Translations under genes and position numbers: made by a program | In this document: positions 1 to 10,772 of the stretch, piece by piece | Layout of the letters: the number at the start of each line of letters is the position of its first letter | Numbering within the stretch: position 1 is the stretch's first letter | Source of the DNA: Otis tarda | Taxonomy: Eukaryota; Chordata; Aves; Otidiformes; Otididae | NCBI GenBank assembly: GCA_026413225.1 | Contig: CM048552.1 | Location: forward strand, 168,342,053 to 168,406,052 | Direction of reading: 5' to 3' | Length of the DNA stretch: 64,000 nucleotides | Notes under the pieces: model-generated | What the model was told of the DNA's origin: nothing | Database searches by the model: none | Seen by the model: only the letters and a program-made list of their open reading frames with translations

Positions 1-3000
1 TTGTGTCTGTTAATTTCTATATATAGATATTTTCTCTTTTCTTGACCAACTACATCCTCCAGGAAAATATTTTCTCAAGTCTTAACTCCCTTTTGGAATG
101 CTAATTAGGCTTTTTGGTATGCTTGTAAACTCTATCAACTTCCGATATTTTTGAAAGTATCCTCTATTGCATTATCACCGAGATACAGCTAAAATAGAAC
201 TGTGAAAACTCAAAACTATACATCCTTCAGTTTGACAATGAGCCATTGATAACTACTTTGTCTTTCATTCGGTTTTGTGTCACCTTGTGGTAATATGTTT
301 CTCTAAGTTACAAGAACATTATGTGATGCTATGTCAACAATTTTATTCAAGTCAAGAAATACGACATTCTCTCTTCTATTTGCAGTGCTTGTTAATTTAT
401 TATAGGAAAAGTTAGTCTAGTCTGTCATCATTTGTCTTGACAATTCATCCTATTTTTATGCCATATTCTATAGCACTGTTTACAAATTTTTATTGTTTTC
501 ACATTGTCTGAGGACTGAAGTTATATTGATTAGTATTTAATTGCTAACCTACAGGTTTGAAACCAGATCAGATTCGTGTTAAATGCTACAGCTAACATCA
601 TCTCTTCTGCAGATATTCAAATCTAAAGAAAGACTACAGTGAAAGTGATCAGGAGAAACAGCATGAACTCCCTCCCAGCACTCTAGCAATTCAAATTTGA
701 ACAAGCAGAAGCAAAAAAAAAACCAAAGACAACTTGGTCTTTCTTCTATACTTAAGTCACCAAGGCAGGCAAATGGAAAAACAAAGTAAAAGTTATGAAG
801 ATATTTCCTCTGGGGAAGAGAATCAAAGTAAATGAATCTTCTTAATTCAAAGCATTTACAAGATTGTATAAGTCACTATTAAGATACGTTGCACTGACAT
901 TTTACAATAAAAAAAAGTAAAAGTTAGCATGAACAATGCCAAATATTTACTACAGTGGAATATAAATATTTACCTAAGGTGTGGGGAAGCAATATGCATG
1001 CTGCAGAAAGATAGGCTTATAGACAGTCTCTGATGAAAAAAAAAAAAAAGAAAAAGAAAAAAAAAGTAGAAACCAAGCTTTTGCTGAATTTTTTCATTAA
1101 CAACTTAGAGTTCCATAAACAATGTCTTTTAAATAAGAAGCTATTTGATCTTGATGTATGTTCTTTAGTATCCAACCAAATAAGTACACTTTTTTCAAAG
1201 CATTAAAGGGTATCTAAAAGACAGCTTATAAATACTTCAGAAGTCCTCTGAATATTGTTTGCAATAGATCATGTGATGTTTAGCAAATTTCTGCCACTTA
1301 CTTAAACTTAACTAAAATGAATGAATAAATAAAAGGGTGGAGGTGAGGAGAGGGATTGGAAGAGAGGGAGGGAAAAAAGAAATAAAAGAAATCAACTTTA
1401 CATTGATTTCAAGTTAGAATGACATGCCAGCGCCAGTTCAAGGCTCTACAAGCAGCTGGAGGATATTTACATTGTAAAAGCATGCCCGTTCTAAACGAAC
1501 AACATGAAAACATCAGCAGAGTCTGCTGTAGTGCTAGTATAGCCATGTGCCTCTGAAGAATTTCTACACAATCAGAAAGGCTGTGAAAATCACAAACATT
1601 TGTAACCAGTCTGCTGGCTAAAGATGTTTTTTTGCAGAGGGACTGGAGAGGGTGAGTCATTTTAGGAATTATTTTCAGAGCATATTCTTAAAATAATATG
1701 TACCAATTGCATAAAATCACTGAATATGTTGAACTATGAAATGAGTTGTTACAGAAATCCCTTACCAACTTTCCAGTCATTAACATTTTAATAATATAAA
1801 ATGTTACACTGGTCTCGGTGGCTGCAAAGTAAAATTACACAAACATTGGATTTGTATATAGAATCATATTTTAAAACGTAAAAGAAAAAAATTGTATTAC
1901 ATTTCTGGACACAGCTTATTTGAGGAGATTTTTAAGAGTCTGTTTTCAAAATTTACTTGGACCTCAGATACCAGAGTCACCTCAGCCACCGCTAAATACT
2001 AATCCCGGTAATCCTTCATCCATTTCCTTTCCAGAGCAGAGTGGAAAGTTCCTTCTGGGGATACCTGGTTTTAGTATGGCTATCCCAGCCATATGCATGC
2101 CTTTCTTCCACTGTACTCTTCTTCCCAGACTGTCACTCAGGTACTGAGCTCTTAATTTTCTTTTTCTTTTTTCCCCCTTCAGAAGATTTTCTTATGCTAT
2201 TAAACTATGAAAGCTTCCAATCAGCAATAATCACATGCGAGAAAAAGTTCTTCATATTGCTTCTCCCACCTGAGTAGGAAATCTTCTCAGGTATACCAAG
2301 CCCTGGCAACATGTTCCTTGTATTCATCTGGAAACCTGTGAGCCAACACTGATCTTCTCAGAACTCAATGCTTTACAAAATTCAAGGAGAAAATTCAGGA
2401 CTAGGTTTAGATACATAACTGTAAAGTGGGGTTTTGTCTTGACCCCTAAATTTGTGGCTACCCAGTCCTCTTTCTTTTTGTCTATGTCTTCCAGAGCTCC
2501 TCAGGTTTTTGTTTTTCCACCTCCCCTACCGTTTCTCAGTCTCTTGCTACCTCTTGCACTTGACACCAATGAGAGTACATATGAGGAAAGAATATATGCC
2601 TCTATATGAATTCATTTAGAAAGATTAAGAAAAAAAGCACAAATACAAAAATTAATTATTTTTTTTACCTTCCACTAGCTTTGAAATAGCTTCCTCAGGT
2701 ATATCATGTTTAAATTGAGGCAGTGAGCTCCTGCTAAACATCACCTGAAATTTCTTGGAGGCAATCAGAACACTTTGGATGTGTGGGAAATAGTAACATT
2801 ACACTAGACTCACTGTAACAGCCTGACATTTGTAAGATCATTATGATTTTTCCTGAACTCAGTACAAAAAAAAAAAAGATCTCTTTAGATAAACACTATC
2901 GTCAGTAAATGAAGGCACATCTCAAGACCCCCTAAGAGTACTTTAGTTAAACTTCTACCTCACTTGTTTATCTCTGCAAGGAATCAATAGGAACCACTTA

Positions 3001-5435
3001 GTGCCTTCACCACTCTTGATCCAGGTTTCCTCTTCTGAAGAAAGTTCTGAGTGTTTGTTTCCTCTCTCTCTCTCTCTCAAAAAGGGGTAGATGTATTAAC
3101 CCTGTCTTTCATAGTTCTTCCTAATGCTGAAATTACTTCCCAGAAACTGACAAATTTCAGTTAATGTGCCCTGTAACCTATGAGGTTGGAAAAGTTCCCC
3201 ATTCCATTTACAATTCTCAATGGACTTGTCTTGTGACAATATCCTGAGCATAATTACTGAATGTATTTCAAACTACTTGATGGCCAAAATCATCTAAGCA
3301 GCCTAGAGACCTTCAGCCACTGCCAGGAAGCCAACTCCCACTTTCATTTACATCAACATTCATTTATTCTCTCTTTATTGAAACAGTAACTTCTTGCTTT
3401 GATGTTGCCCTTCATATGCAGCAGTTTCTGTCCTTAACGTCTTTAAAAATAGCTCATTGTTTCTTTCTAGGCACTTAAACCTATCTTCAGCCTTGATTGC
3501 TACAAAAAAAAAAAAAAAAAAAAAAAAAACATTAATACAATTAAGACTCTGACTCACTGAAATCAGTGTTTACCACATGGACAAGTACTATGAGTCATTC
3601 TGATATATTTCCTTAGCTGTTTCTTGGTTTGTATTTTTACTCTGTACAGTACTTAGTATCCTGATACCATAATCAGTGGCTTCAAATAGCTTCTTAGCAA
3701 AACAACAACAAAAAAAACATTGAAGTGCAATTGCAAAAAAAAAAAATCAAGTTTTTACTTAATAAATCCAAAACAATTAAAAACATGTGAATACAGTTTC
3801 ATTTTGGATATAAATTGTACAAAGAACCCAATGGAAATAGGTTTAAAAACTTTATAACAGTGCTGGTTTCAATCTCATATTGAGATTTTGCATTTGCATT
3901 CCTTGCTCTAGACTTGTTTTCTTGAATTCACATATTTCCTTTTTTTAAAAAATTTTTATTATTATTATTTTTCCTTCTGTTTCTTGACATATTCTTTTCC
4001 TTTTTTTCCCCATTTCACCATTATATATACTGAGGCTGATAAAAACAGATCATTTAAACACAGAAAAAAAATAAATAAAGATTTCTGTCTCTTTCATACT
4101 TGGGACAGGACATTCATGTTCAGAACACCACAATTCTTGAGTCTTCTATATATATGTGTATTTATATAGGGGATATGTTCATTCCGTGTAAGAGATATTT
4201 GAAAGATTTTAAAATATTTTGTAGGCAAAACATAAATAAAAATGAGACTCAAATGTGATTTGTGGTATTTATATGGTGTGGTCTACCGTCTATTGCTATC
4301 TAGGGATATAGACAATTCTTACATCCTTATTTCTCCTTTGGGATTACAAGGCCAAACCACCAAGACTTTCACAAATAAGTTTACTGAATGGAATATATAC
4401 AGTTCTTATTCTTATGTAAACAAACAGACTGTGACTTGAAGCCACGCAGTGGTCTTAATTGTACAAACCATGTATTGCTAAAATCAATCCGAGTCATAAC
4501 TGTGGTATAGCAACCATCTCAGTCTTGAGTAATCTGTCAGTAAACTAATAAATTACATCAATGTGAAGAGAGGAACTCCTCTTTTTATGGGCATCTGTTC
4601 AGCACCCAGGAATAGCTTGGTTCAAACTTTGCCAGCTCTAATCAAATAAGTAAATTCTTTTTTTTTTTTGCTTAAAAATTTCTTTAAACCTTTTAGGAAG
4701 TGAGTAAGATACAAGGGTTTTTGCCTTTTATTTTCTCTTCATGTTGGCTTGAAAGCATGCAAACTTGTACTTAACAAGAGTTCAGTTCCTCTCTTCATCT
4801 TACAGCCACTCCTTAAAAGAGCTGGAACATGTTTTGTTCAACCTTGACTACACACACACTGTGACAGTAGAACAGCTCCAGAATTTTGCTTTTTCACATC
4901 CATAGTACATCCTGGATAAGTGAGGGTCACAGGACTGAGATCTTAAGAACACGCATCATTTTCAACATACTAGTTGTCTCAGACAATAACAACTGCTCTT
5001 ATTCTTCATTCTTTTACAGTAAACATTTAACGACCTGTTGCACAGAGAAACAGGCAGCCCAATAAAGAGAAACGGATTGGTGGCCAATGTACACTTGGTG
5101 GACTTATTCTGAATATCTCAGGATTAAAAACTGACTATCATACACATTCAGGATGTGATCTCATTAACTATTTCAACAATGACAGAGGTCTAAAAGTTAA
5201 GAAAATTTGAGTTACTAATCCCACTGAATTCAGCATAACAGTAAAAAAAAATTGTACTGAATCAAGTAAGTAATGGAAAAGCAAATACTGAAAAATAAAC
5301 ATTGTTTTATTGCTTAAAATTACAATAGCATAGTTCTTCACTCATGAAACAGACCTATACATTAGATTTTGGGAAAAAAAAATACACTATCTTTAGTAAA
5401 AATATAGATGGAAAGCAGAATTATCTAGCTATTGA
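1..5435. other. AT-rich unique sequence, no gene recognised
   Basis: I see no exon, RNA gene or mobile element I can support. The longest open frames are under 90 codons and lack recognisable motifs. The stretch holds low-complexity tracts: an A/G-rich run near 1036-1070, a short CT repeat near 3061-3078, an A26 run at 3504-3529 and many shorter A or T runs. Distal regulatory or conserved non-coding elements cannot be excluded from one sequence alone. Confidence 0.6.
3504..3529. repeat. A26 homopolymer
   Basis: An uninterrupted run of 26 A residues. It could be the tail of a processed retrocopy on the + strand, but the roughly 150 bases before it contain no coding frame I recognise. I leave it as a simple repeat. 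Confidence 0.9.
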
Positions 5436-5439
5436 ATTC

Positions 5440-6775
5440 AGAATCCACCCAAGGGTACTGAGGGAGCTGGTGGAAATGCTCACTAAGCCACTTTCCATCA
5501 TTTATCAGCAGTCCTGGATAACCAGCCAGATCTCAGTTGACTGGAATTTAGTAAATGTAATGCTCATGTACAAGAAGGGCAGGAAGGAGGATCTAGGGAA
5601 CTACTGGCCTGTCAATCTGACCCGAGTGATGGGAAAGTCTATGGAGAAGATCATCTTGAGTGCCATCATGGGCCACATACAGGACAATCAGGTATCAGGT
5701 CCAGTCAGCATATGTTTATGAAAGACAGATCCTGCTTGACTAACCTGATCTTCTTCTATGGCAAAGTGACACGCTTAGTGAATGGGAGAAAAACTGTGGA
5801 TGTTGTCTACCTAGACTTTAATAAAGCCTTTGACACTGTTCCCCACAGCATTCTCCAGGAAAAACTGGCTGCTCATGGCTTGGACAGGCATACTCTGCTG
5901 GGTAAAAAAAAATTGGCTTGATGGCTGAGCCCAGAGTTGTGATGAATAGAAGTTAAATCCAGCTGCTGACCAGTCACAAGTGGTGTTCCCCAGGGCTCAG
6001 TATTGGGGTCAGTTCTGTTTAATATCTTTATCAATGATCTGGATAAGGGAATCAAGTGAACCCTCAGTAAGTTTGCAGATGACACCAAGTTAGGCAGGCG
6101 TGTTGATTTACTTGAGGGTAGGAAGGCTCTGCAGAGGGATCTGGACAGGCTGGATCGATGGGCTTAGGTCAACTGTGTGAGTTTCAACAAGGCTAAGTGC
6201 CAGGTCCTGCATGTGAGTCACAACAACCCCATGCAATGCTATAGGCTTGAGAAAGAGTGGCTGGAAAGCTGCCCGTCAGAAAAGGACCTGGGAGTTCTGG
6301 TCAACAGCTGGCTGAATACGAGCCAGCAGTGGGCATAGGTGGCCAAGAAGGCCAACAGCATTCTGGCTTGCATCAGGAATAGCATGGCCAGTAGGACTAG
6401 GGAAGTCCCTCTGTACCGGGCACTGGTGAGGTTACATCAACTGCATGAAAGGAGGTTGTAGCGAAGTGGATGTTGATCCTTTCTCCCAGGTAATAAGTAA
6501 TATGACAAAAGAAAATGGCCTCAAGTTGCACAAGGGGAGGTTTAGAATGGATATTAGGAAAAATTTCTTCACTGAAAGCGTTGTCAGGCATTAGAACAGG
6601 CTGCCCAGAGAAGTGGTGGAATTATCATCCCTGAAGTATTTAAAAGACATACAGATGTGGCGCTTAAGGGACATGGTTTAGTGATGGACTTGGCAGTGTT
6701 CCCTTAATGGTTGGACTCAATGATTTAAGGGTCTTTTCCAGCCTAAATGATTCTATGCTCTATGATTAAAAATAT
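5440..6775 (+). mobile_element. Old 5'-truncated CR1 LINE copy (RT region to 3' end)
   Basis: This is a decayed CR1 non-LTR retrotransposon, truncated at its 5' end inside ORF2. About 5440-5690 encodes the start of the reverse transcriptase, including a KEDLGNYWPVNLT stretch that matches the CR1 motif normally ending NYRPVSLT. After a frame change near 5695 the next frame reads [19 protein letters not shown], which contains the first catalytic Asp. FADDTKL, the catalytic Asp pair, is encoded near 6070. In-frame stops, frame changes and an internal deletion around 6440-6500 make it non-functional. The 3' end has the typical 'ggctgcccagagaagtgg' block and finishes with CR1-like octamers (attctatgctctatgatt). 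Its wording differs from the other CR1 copies in the window, so it is probably a different and older subfamily. Confidence 0.9.
5442..6430 (+). pseudogene. CR1 ORF2 reverse transcriptase remnant
   Basis: Coding remnant of the CR1 ORF2 protein, whose reverse transcriptase copies the element RNA at a nicked target. It is readable in at least three frames. Finger and palm motifs lie at about 5445-5690, the first catalytic Asp (LDFNKAFDTV) at about 5810-5840, and the GVPQGSVLG block at about 5980-6005 with its last residues altered. FADDTKL follows near 6070, then NPMQCYRLEKEWLESC and the thumb region. Stop codons in the middle and a poly-A expansion near 5903 break the frame. No product is expected. 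Confidence 0.85.
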
Positions 6776-6904
6776 ATATATACATATATATGTGAACAGG
6801 TGCCCAGAACCTGGGGAAGGATTGTAGGTAAGTATGAGAGTACCTAAAATGTAGCTCAAGAGAATTCCAGCTGCTCCAGTCAGGAAGTTGGCTTCATTGC
6901 AGGC
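6776..6904. other. Spacer between two CR1 copies
   Basis: The spacer begins with a TA/CATA microsatellite directly after the upstream CR1 tail. It then continues into about 100 bases that may be the extreme 5' part of the next CR1 copy, although I cannot align them with confidence. Confidence 0.4.
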
Positions 6905-6937
6905 CCAGATTAGTGCCTCTATGCCAATGCACATAGC

Positions 6938-7303
6938 ATGGGGAACGAACAGGAAGAGTTAGAGATGTTTGCACACCTGCAGGGCTGTGACTTTGTTGGC
7001 ACCATGGAGATGTTGTGGGATGATTCCTATGACTGGAGCATTGGAATGGAGGGATATAGGGTCTTTAGTAAGGACAGGCAGGGGAGAGGAGAAGGGGGTG
7101 TCTCCCTCTATGTCAACGACCAGCTGGAGTGCATGGAGTTCTGCCAGTGGATGGATGAGGACCTGACAGAGAGCTTACGGGTCAGGATTAAAGGGATGGC
7201 AGGGACAAGTGACATTAAAGTGGCAGTTTGCTACAGGCCACCCAACCAGGAAGATCGAGTGGATGAGGCCCTCTATAGAAAGAGAGGAGCAGCCTCATGG
7301 TGA
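6938..7303 (+). pseudogene. CR1 ORF2 endonuclease N-terminal remnant
   Basis: A 121-codon frame covers the first half of the APE-like endonuclease that nicks target DNA for CR1 retrotransposition. MGNEQEELE, DDSYDWSIGMEGYRVFSKDR and GGVSLYVNDQ match CR1 blocks, ending in [21 protein letters not shown]. The acidic residue of the usual TETWW block is kept as MEMLW. The true start of ORF2 lies upstream, so the M used here is internal. The frame continues in another phase from about 7209. Confidence 0.85.
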
Positions 7304-8120
7304 CAAGCCTTGGTCCTCATGGGAGACTTCAACCACCCCGATATCTGTTGGAGAGACAACACAACAGGGGCAATCCAGGAGGTTCCTGGAATGTGTGGAT
7401 GATAACTTCCTCCTACAAGTGATAGAGGATCCAACGTGGAGAGGCAGCAAAGACTGCAGTGACCGTGAGATGGAGAAGTTCAAGATCCTTAGGGCAGTGA
7501 GGAGAGCATGCAGCAAGCTGTCTACTTTGGATTTCAGGAGAGCAGACTTCGGCCTTTTCAGGGATCTGATGGGTAAAGTGCCATGGGACAAAGCCCTGGA
7601 GGGAAGAGTGGCCCAGGAAAGTTGGTTGGTATTCAAGGATCACCTCTTCCAAGCTCAGAAGCAATGTATCCCAACAAAGAAGAAGTCAGGCAAAAATTCC
7701 AGGAGGCCTGCATGGATGAACAAGGAGCTCCTGGAGAAACTGAAAAACAAAAAGGAAGCCTACAGAAGGTGGAAGCAAGGACAGGTAGCATGGGAAAATT
7801 ACAGAGAGGTTGTCCGAGCAGCCAGGGATCAGGTAAGGCAGGCTAAAGCCCTGACAGAATTAAATCTGGCCAGGAACATCAAGGACAACAAGAAAAGCTT
7901 CGTTAGGTACATCAGGCATAAAAGGAAGACCAGGGAGAAAGTCGACCCTCTCCAGAAGGAAATGGGAGACCTGGTTACCTGGGACATGGAGAAGGCTGAG
8001 GTACTCAATGACTTTTTTGCCTCAGTCTTCACTGGCAAGGGCTCTAGCCACATCGCTCAAGTCGCAGAAGGCAAAAGCAGGGACTGGGAGAATGAAGAAC
8101 AAGTCCATGGGACCCAATGA
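7209..8120 (+). pseudogene. CR1 ORF2 endonuclease C-terminus and linker remnant
   Basis: A 303-codon open frame, the longest on this copy. About its first 55 residues are out of phase with CR1. The match begins at [26 protein letters not shown] deletion then joins this directly to [11 protein letters not shown], where the intact family reads a longer segment ending SDHDMVEF, so the catalytic His is lost. The rest is the conserved linker ([48 protein letters not shown]). The frame is lost just before the RT core. It is openness by descent, with no sign of selection for function. Confidence 0.88.
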
Positions 8121-9356
8121 GATGCATCCACAGGTCCTGAGGGAACTGGCAGATGAAGTTGCTAAGCTGCTGGCCATCATATTTGAGAAGCCATGGCAGT
8201 CTGGTGAGGTTCCCAATGACTTCAAAAGGGGAAATATAACCTCCATTTCTAAAAGAGGAAACAAGGAAGACCCTGTAGGCCAGTCAGCCTCACCTCTGTT
8301 CCTGGCAAGGTCATGGAGCAGATTCTTCTGGAAACCATGCTAAGGCACACGGAGAGCAAGGAGGTAGTTGGTGACAGCCAATACGGCTTCACTAAGGGCA
8401 AATTGTGCCTGACTAACTTGGTGGCCTTCTATGAGTGACAGCACCCTTCTATGGGTGACAGCATCAGTGGACAAAGGACGAGCAACTGATGTCATCTACC
8501 TGGACTTGTGCAAAGCATTTGACACTGTCCTGCATGACATCCTTGTCTTTAAACCGGAGAGAAACGGATCGATGGATGGACTGCTCATTGGATAAGGAAT
8601 TGGCTGGATGGACACACTCAAAGAGTTCTGGTCAATGGCTCAATGTCCAAGTGGAGACCAGTGACAAGTGGCATTCCTCAGGGGATGGTATTGGGCCCGG
8701 CCATGTTTAAAACCTTTGCAGGCGACATGGACAGTGGGATAGAGTGCACTCTCAGCAAGTTCGCCGATGACACCAAGCTGTGTGGTGCAATTGACGCACT
8801 GGAGGGAAGGGGTGGCTTGACAGGAACCTTGACAGGCTGGAGAAGTGAGCTCGTCAAACCTCATGAAGTTCAACCAGGCCAAATGCAAGGTCCTGCACAT
8901 GGGTCGTGGCAATCCCAGGCACAAATATAGGCTGGGTGGAGAACGGGTCAAGAGCAGCCCTGAGGAGAAGAACTTGAGGGTACTGGTGGGTGAGAAGTTC
9001 AACATGAGCTGGCAAATTTGCAGCCCAGAAAGTCAGTCACACCCTGGGCTACATCAAAAGAAGCATGGCCAGCAGCAGTCAAAAGAGGTGATTCTGCCCC
9101 TCTACTCTGCTCTTGTGAGACCCCACCTGGAGTACTGTGTCCAGTTCTGGAGCCCCCAACATAAGAAGGACATGGACCTGTTGGAGTGATTCCAGAAGAG
9201 GGCCACAAAGATGACAAGAGGGCTGGAGCACCTCTCCTATGAAGACAGGCTGAGAGAGTCGGGGCTGTTCAGCCTGGAGAATAGAAGGCTTGGGGGAGAC
9301 TTTATAGCAGTCTTCCAATACTTACAGGGGGCTTATAATAAAGATGAGGAGAAACT
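8100..9356 (+). pseudogene. CR1 ORF2 reverse transcriptase remnant (5' of the LTR)
   Basis: RT core of the same copy, spread over several frames: [20 protein letters not shown] at the start, [13 protein letters not shown] near 8495-8530 (first catalytic Asp), and FADDTKLCG near 8755-8785 (catalytic pair). It then reads [22 protein letters not shown] near 9110-9180 and [21 protein letters not shown] to about 9290. Damage includes missing bases near 8275, a tandem duplication near 8430-8470 and a stop near 9187 (tgattcc where relatives have a sense codon). The frame ends in the LTR inserted after KDEEKL. Confidence 0.9.
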
Positions 9357-10488
9357 TGTCGTAGTTCAGCCCCGATCGGGACCAGACTACGCAGTCTCTC
9401 TCTCACTCCCCCCACCCTCCGAGAGAATAGGAGGAGATGATACAAGAAAAACGGCTCAAGGTTTGAGATAAGGACGGGGAGAAATCCTTAAAGTTACCGT
9501 CACAGGCAAAACAGACTCGACTTGGGGAAAACTATTCATTTATTTCTAAAATTAGCAGGAGAATGAGACAGGGAACAAGATAACCTCCCCCCACCCCTCC
9601 CTCTTCCCGGGCTTAACATTATCTATACTACCTCCCCTCCCGAGCGGCACAAGGGGGGAAAGGGAATGGGGGTCGCGGTCAGTTCATCACGCGCTGTTTT
9701 ATGCCGCTGCGTCATCGTTGGGGGAAGAACTCCTAGCATTCCTCCTCTGCTCCATCGTGGGGTCCCTCCCACGGGCCACAGTCCTTCGTGAAACTGCTCC
9801 GGCGTGGGTCATCTCTTCCACGGGGTGCAGTCCCTCTAGAACAGCTGTCCCAGCGGGCCCTCCATGGGCCACAGCCTCCTTCAGGCCTCCACATGCTCCA
9901 GCGTGGGGTCCTCCACGGGCTGCAGGTGGATCTCTGCCCCTCTGTGGACCTCCATGGGCTGCAGGGGGACAACCCGCTCCACCATGGTCTTCACCACGGG
10001 CTGCAGGGGAATCTTGGCCAGGAGCCACATTACTCCTCCCCCTCCTTCTTCACTGACCTTGGCATCTGCAGCCGTTCCTTACAACAGGCTGGCAGACGCC
10101 TCTCAGGATCCTTTTTACATCTAGTTCACTTCTCATCTCCTCTCCGCTTCTTGCAGCCAGGCCGGGCCGAGTTGGGCCCAGTCGGCTGCCTGGCGGGAGG
10201 CCAGAGGGTGAGGCCTGCAAGGCCCACGAGGCTCGCGCCTCCCCCTCTCTGCCCCCCACTCAGCTGCTTCAGATTTTCTCTCTTTCTCTCTTTTTTCCTG
10301 TTTTCCCCTACTTAAATACGTTATCGCAGAGGCGTTATCACGGGACGTTCTGCTACCAATTGGCTCGGCCTTGGCCAGCAGCGGGTCCGCCCTAGGCCCG
10401 GCCGAGGCCACTGAACAAAGGGGAGCGACTTCTAGCAGTTTCCTACAGAAGCTACCTTAGGCCCCCCCTCACTAACAAAACCAGAACA
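9357..10488 (-). mobile_element. Solo LTR of an endogenous retrovirus, inserted in CR1
   Basis: About 1.13 kb of GC-rich sequence starting TGTCGTAGTT on the + strand and ending AACA, sitting cleanly inside CR1 ORF2. AAACT precedes it (9352-9356), and AAACT or AACT follows it (10488-10492), giving a 4-5 bp target duplication. The uninterrupted CR1 text (gagaaactctttagcagg) is seen at 32.64 kb. Orientation is - because a TATA-like tttaag block (reverse of 10306-10325) comes first, followed by a GC-rich repeated region, an AATAAA-like signal (near 9535-9545) and the U5 end. No gag, pol or env is present, so it is a solo LTR left by recombination. The terminal bases on the U3 side have diverged (TGTTCTGGTT when read on the - strand). 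Confidence 0.9.
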
Positions 10489-10772
10489 AACTCTTTAGCA
10501 GGGCTTGTTGTGATAGGACAAGGGGTAATGGTTTTAAAATAGAGGGAGGAAGATTCAGACTTGATATAATGAAAAAAGTGGTGGAACACTGGAACAGGTT
10601 GCCCAGAGAGGTGGTAGATGCCCCATCCCTGGAAACATTCAAGGGCAAGTTGCACAGGGCTCTGAGCAACCTGATCTATTTGAAGATGTCCCTACTCCTT
10701 GCAGGGAGGTTGGACTAGATGACCTTTAAATGACCCTTCCAACCCTAATGATTCTGTGATTCCATGATTGTA
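10489..10772 (+). mobile_element. CR1 copy, 3' segment after the LTR
   Basis: Continuation of the interrupted CR1. It covers the last part of ORF2 (the CTRGNGFK-like block, then [22 protein letters not shown] in another frame) and the 3' UTR. The UTR has the cttgcaggg-aggttggactagatgacc block and ends in octamer-like repeats (attctgtgattccatgatt). A roughly 16-base deletion after atgaaaaaa removes the phase between two conserved blocks. A TGTA/TATG-rich simple stretch follows. Confidence 0.92.

Larger units (their letters stand above)
6905..9356 (+). mobile_element. Long CR1 LINE copy, 5' segment (endonuclease plus RT), split by an LTR
   Basis: This CR1 copy starts near the N-terminus of the ORF2 endonuclease, where the frame reads CLYANAHSMGN followed by KQEELE-like sequence. 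It runs through the APE-type endonuclease, the linker and the reverse transcriptase. At 9356 it is interrupted by an LTR insertion and it resumes at 10488. Compared with the - strand copy at 17.5-20.2 kb it has lost about 75 bases inside the endonuclease near 7450, and the conserved SDH there reads SDR. Near 8425-8470 a roughly 20-base segment (ttctatg-gtgacagca) is duplicated in tandem and breaks the frame. The RT FADDTKL motif survives near 8758. It is a dead copy. Confidence 0.93.

Noticed and set aside
7295..7636. 113-codon - frame
   Set aside because: Antisense shadow of the CR1 endonuclease and linker.
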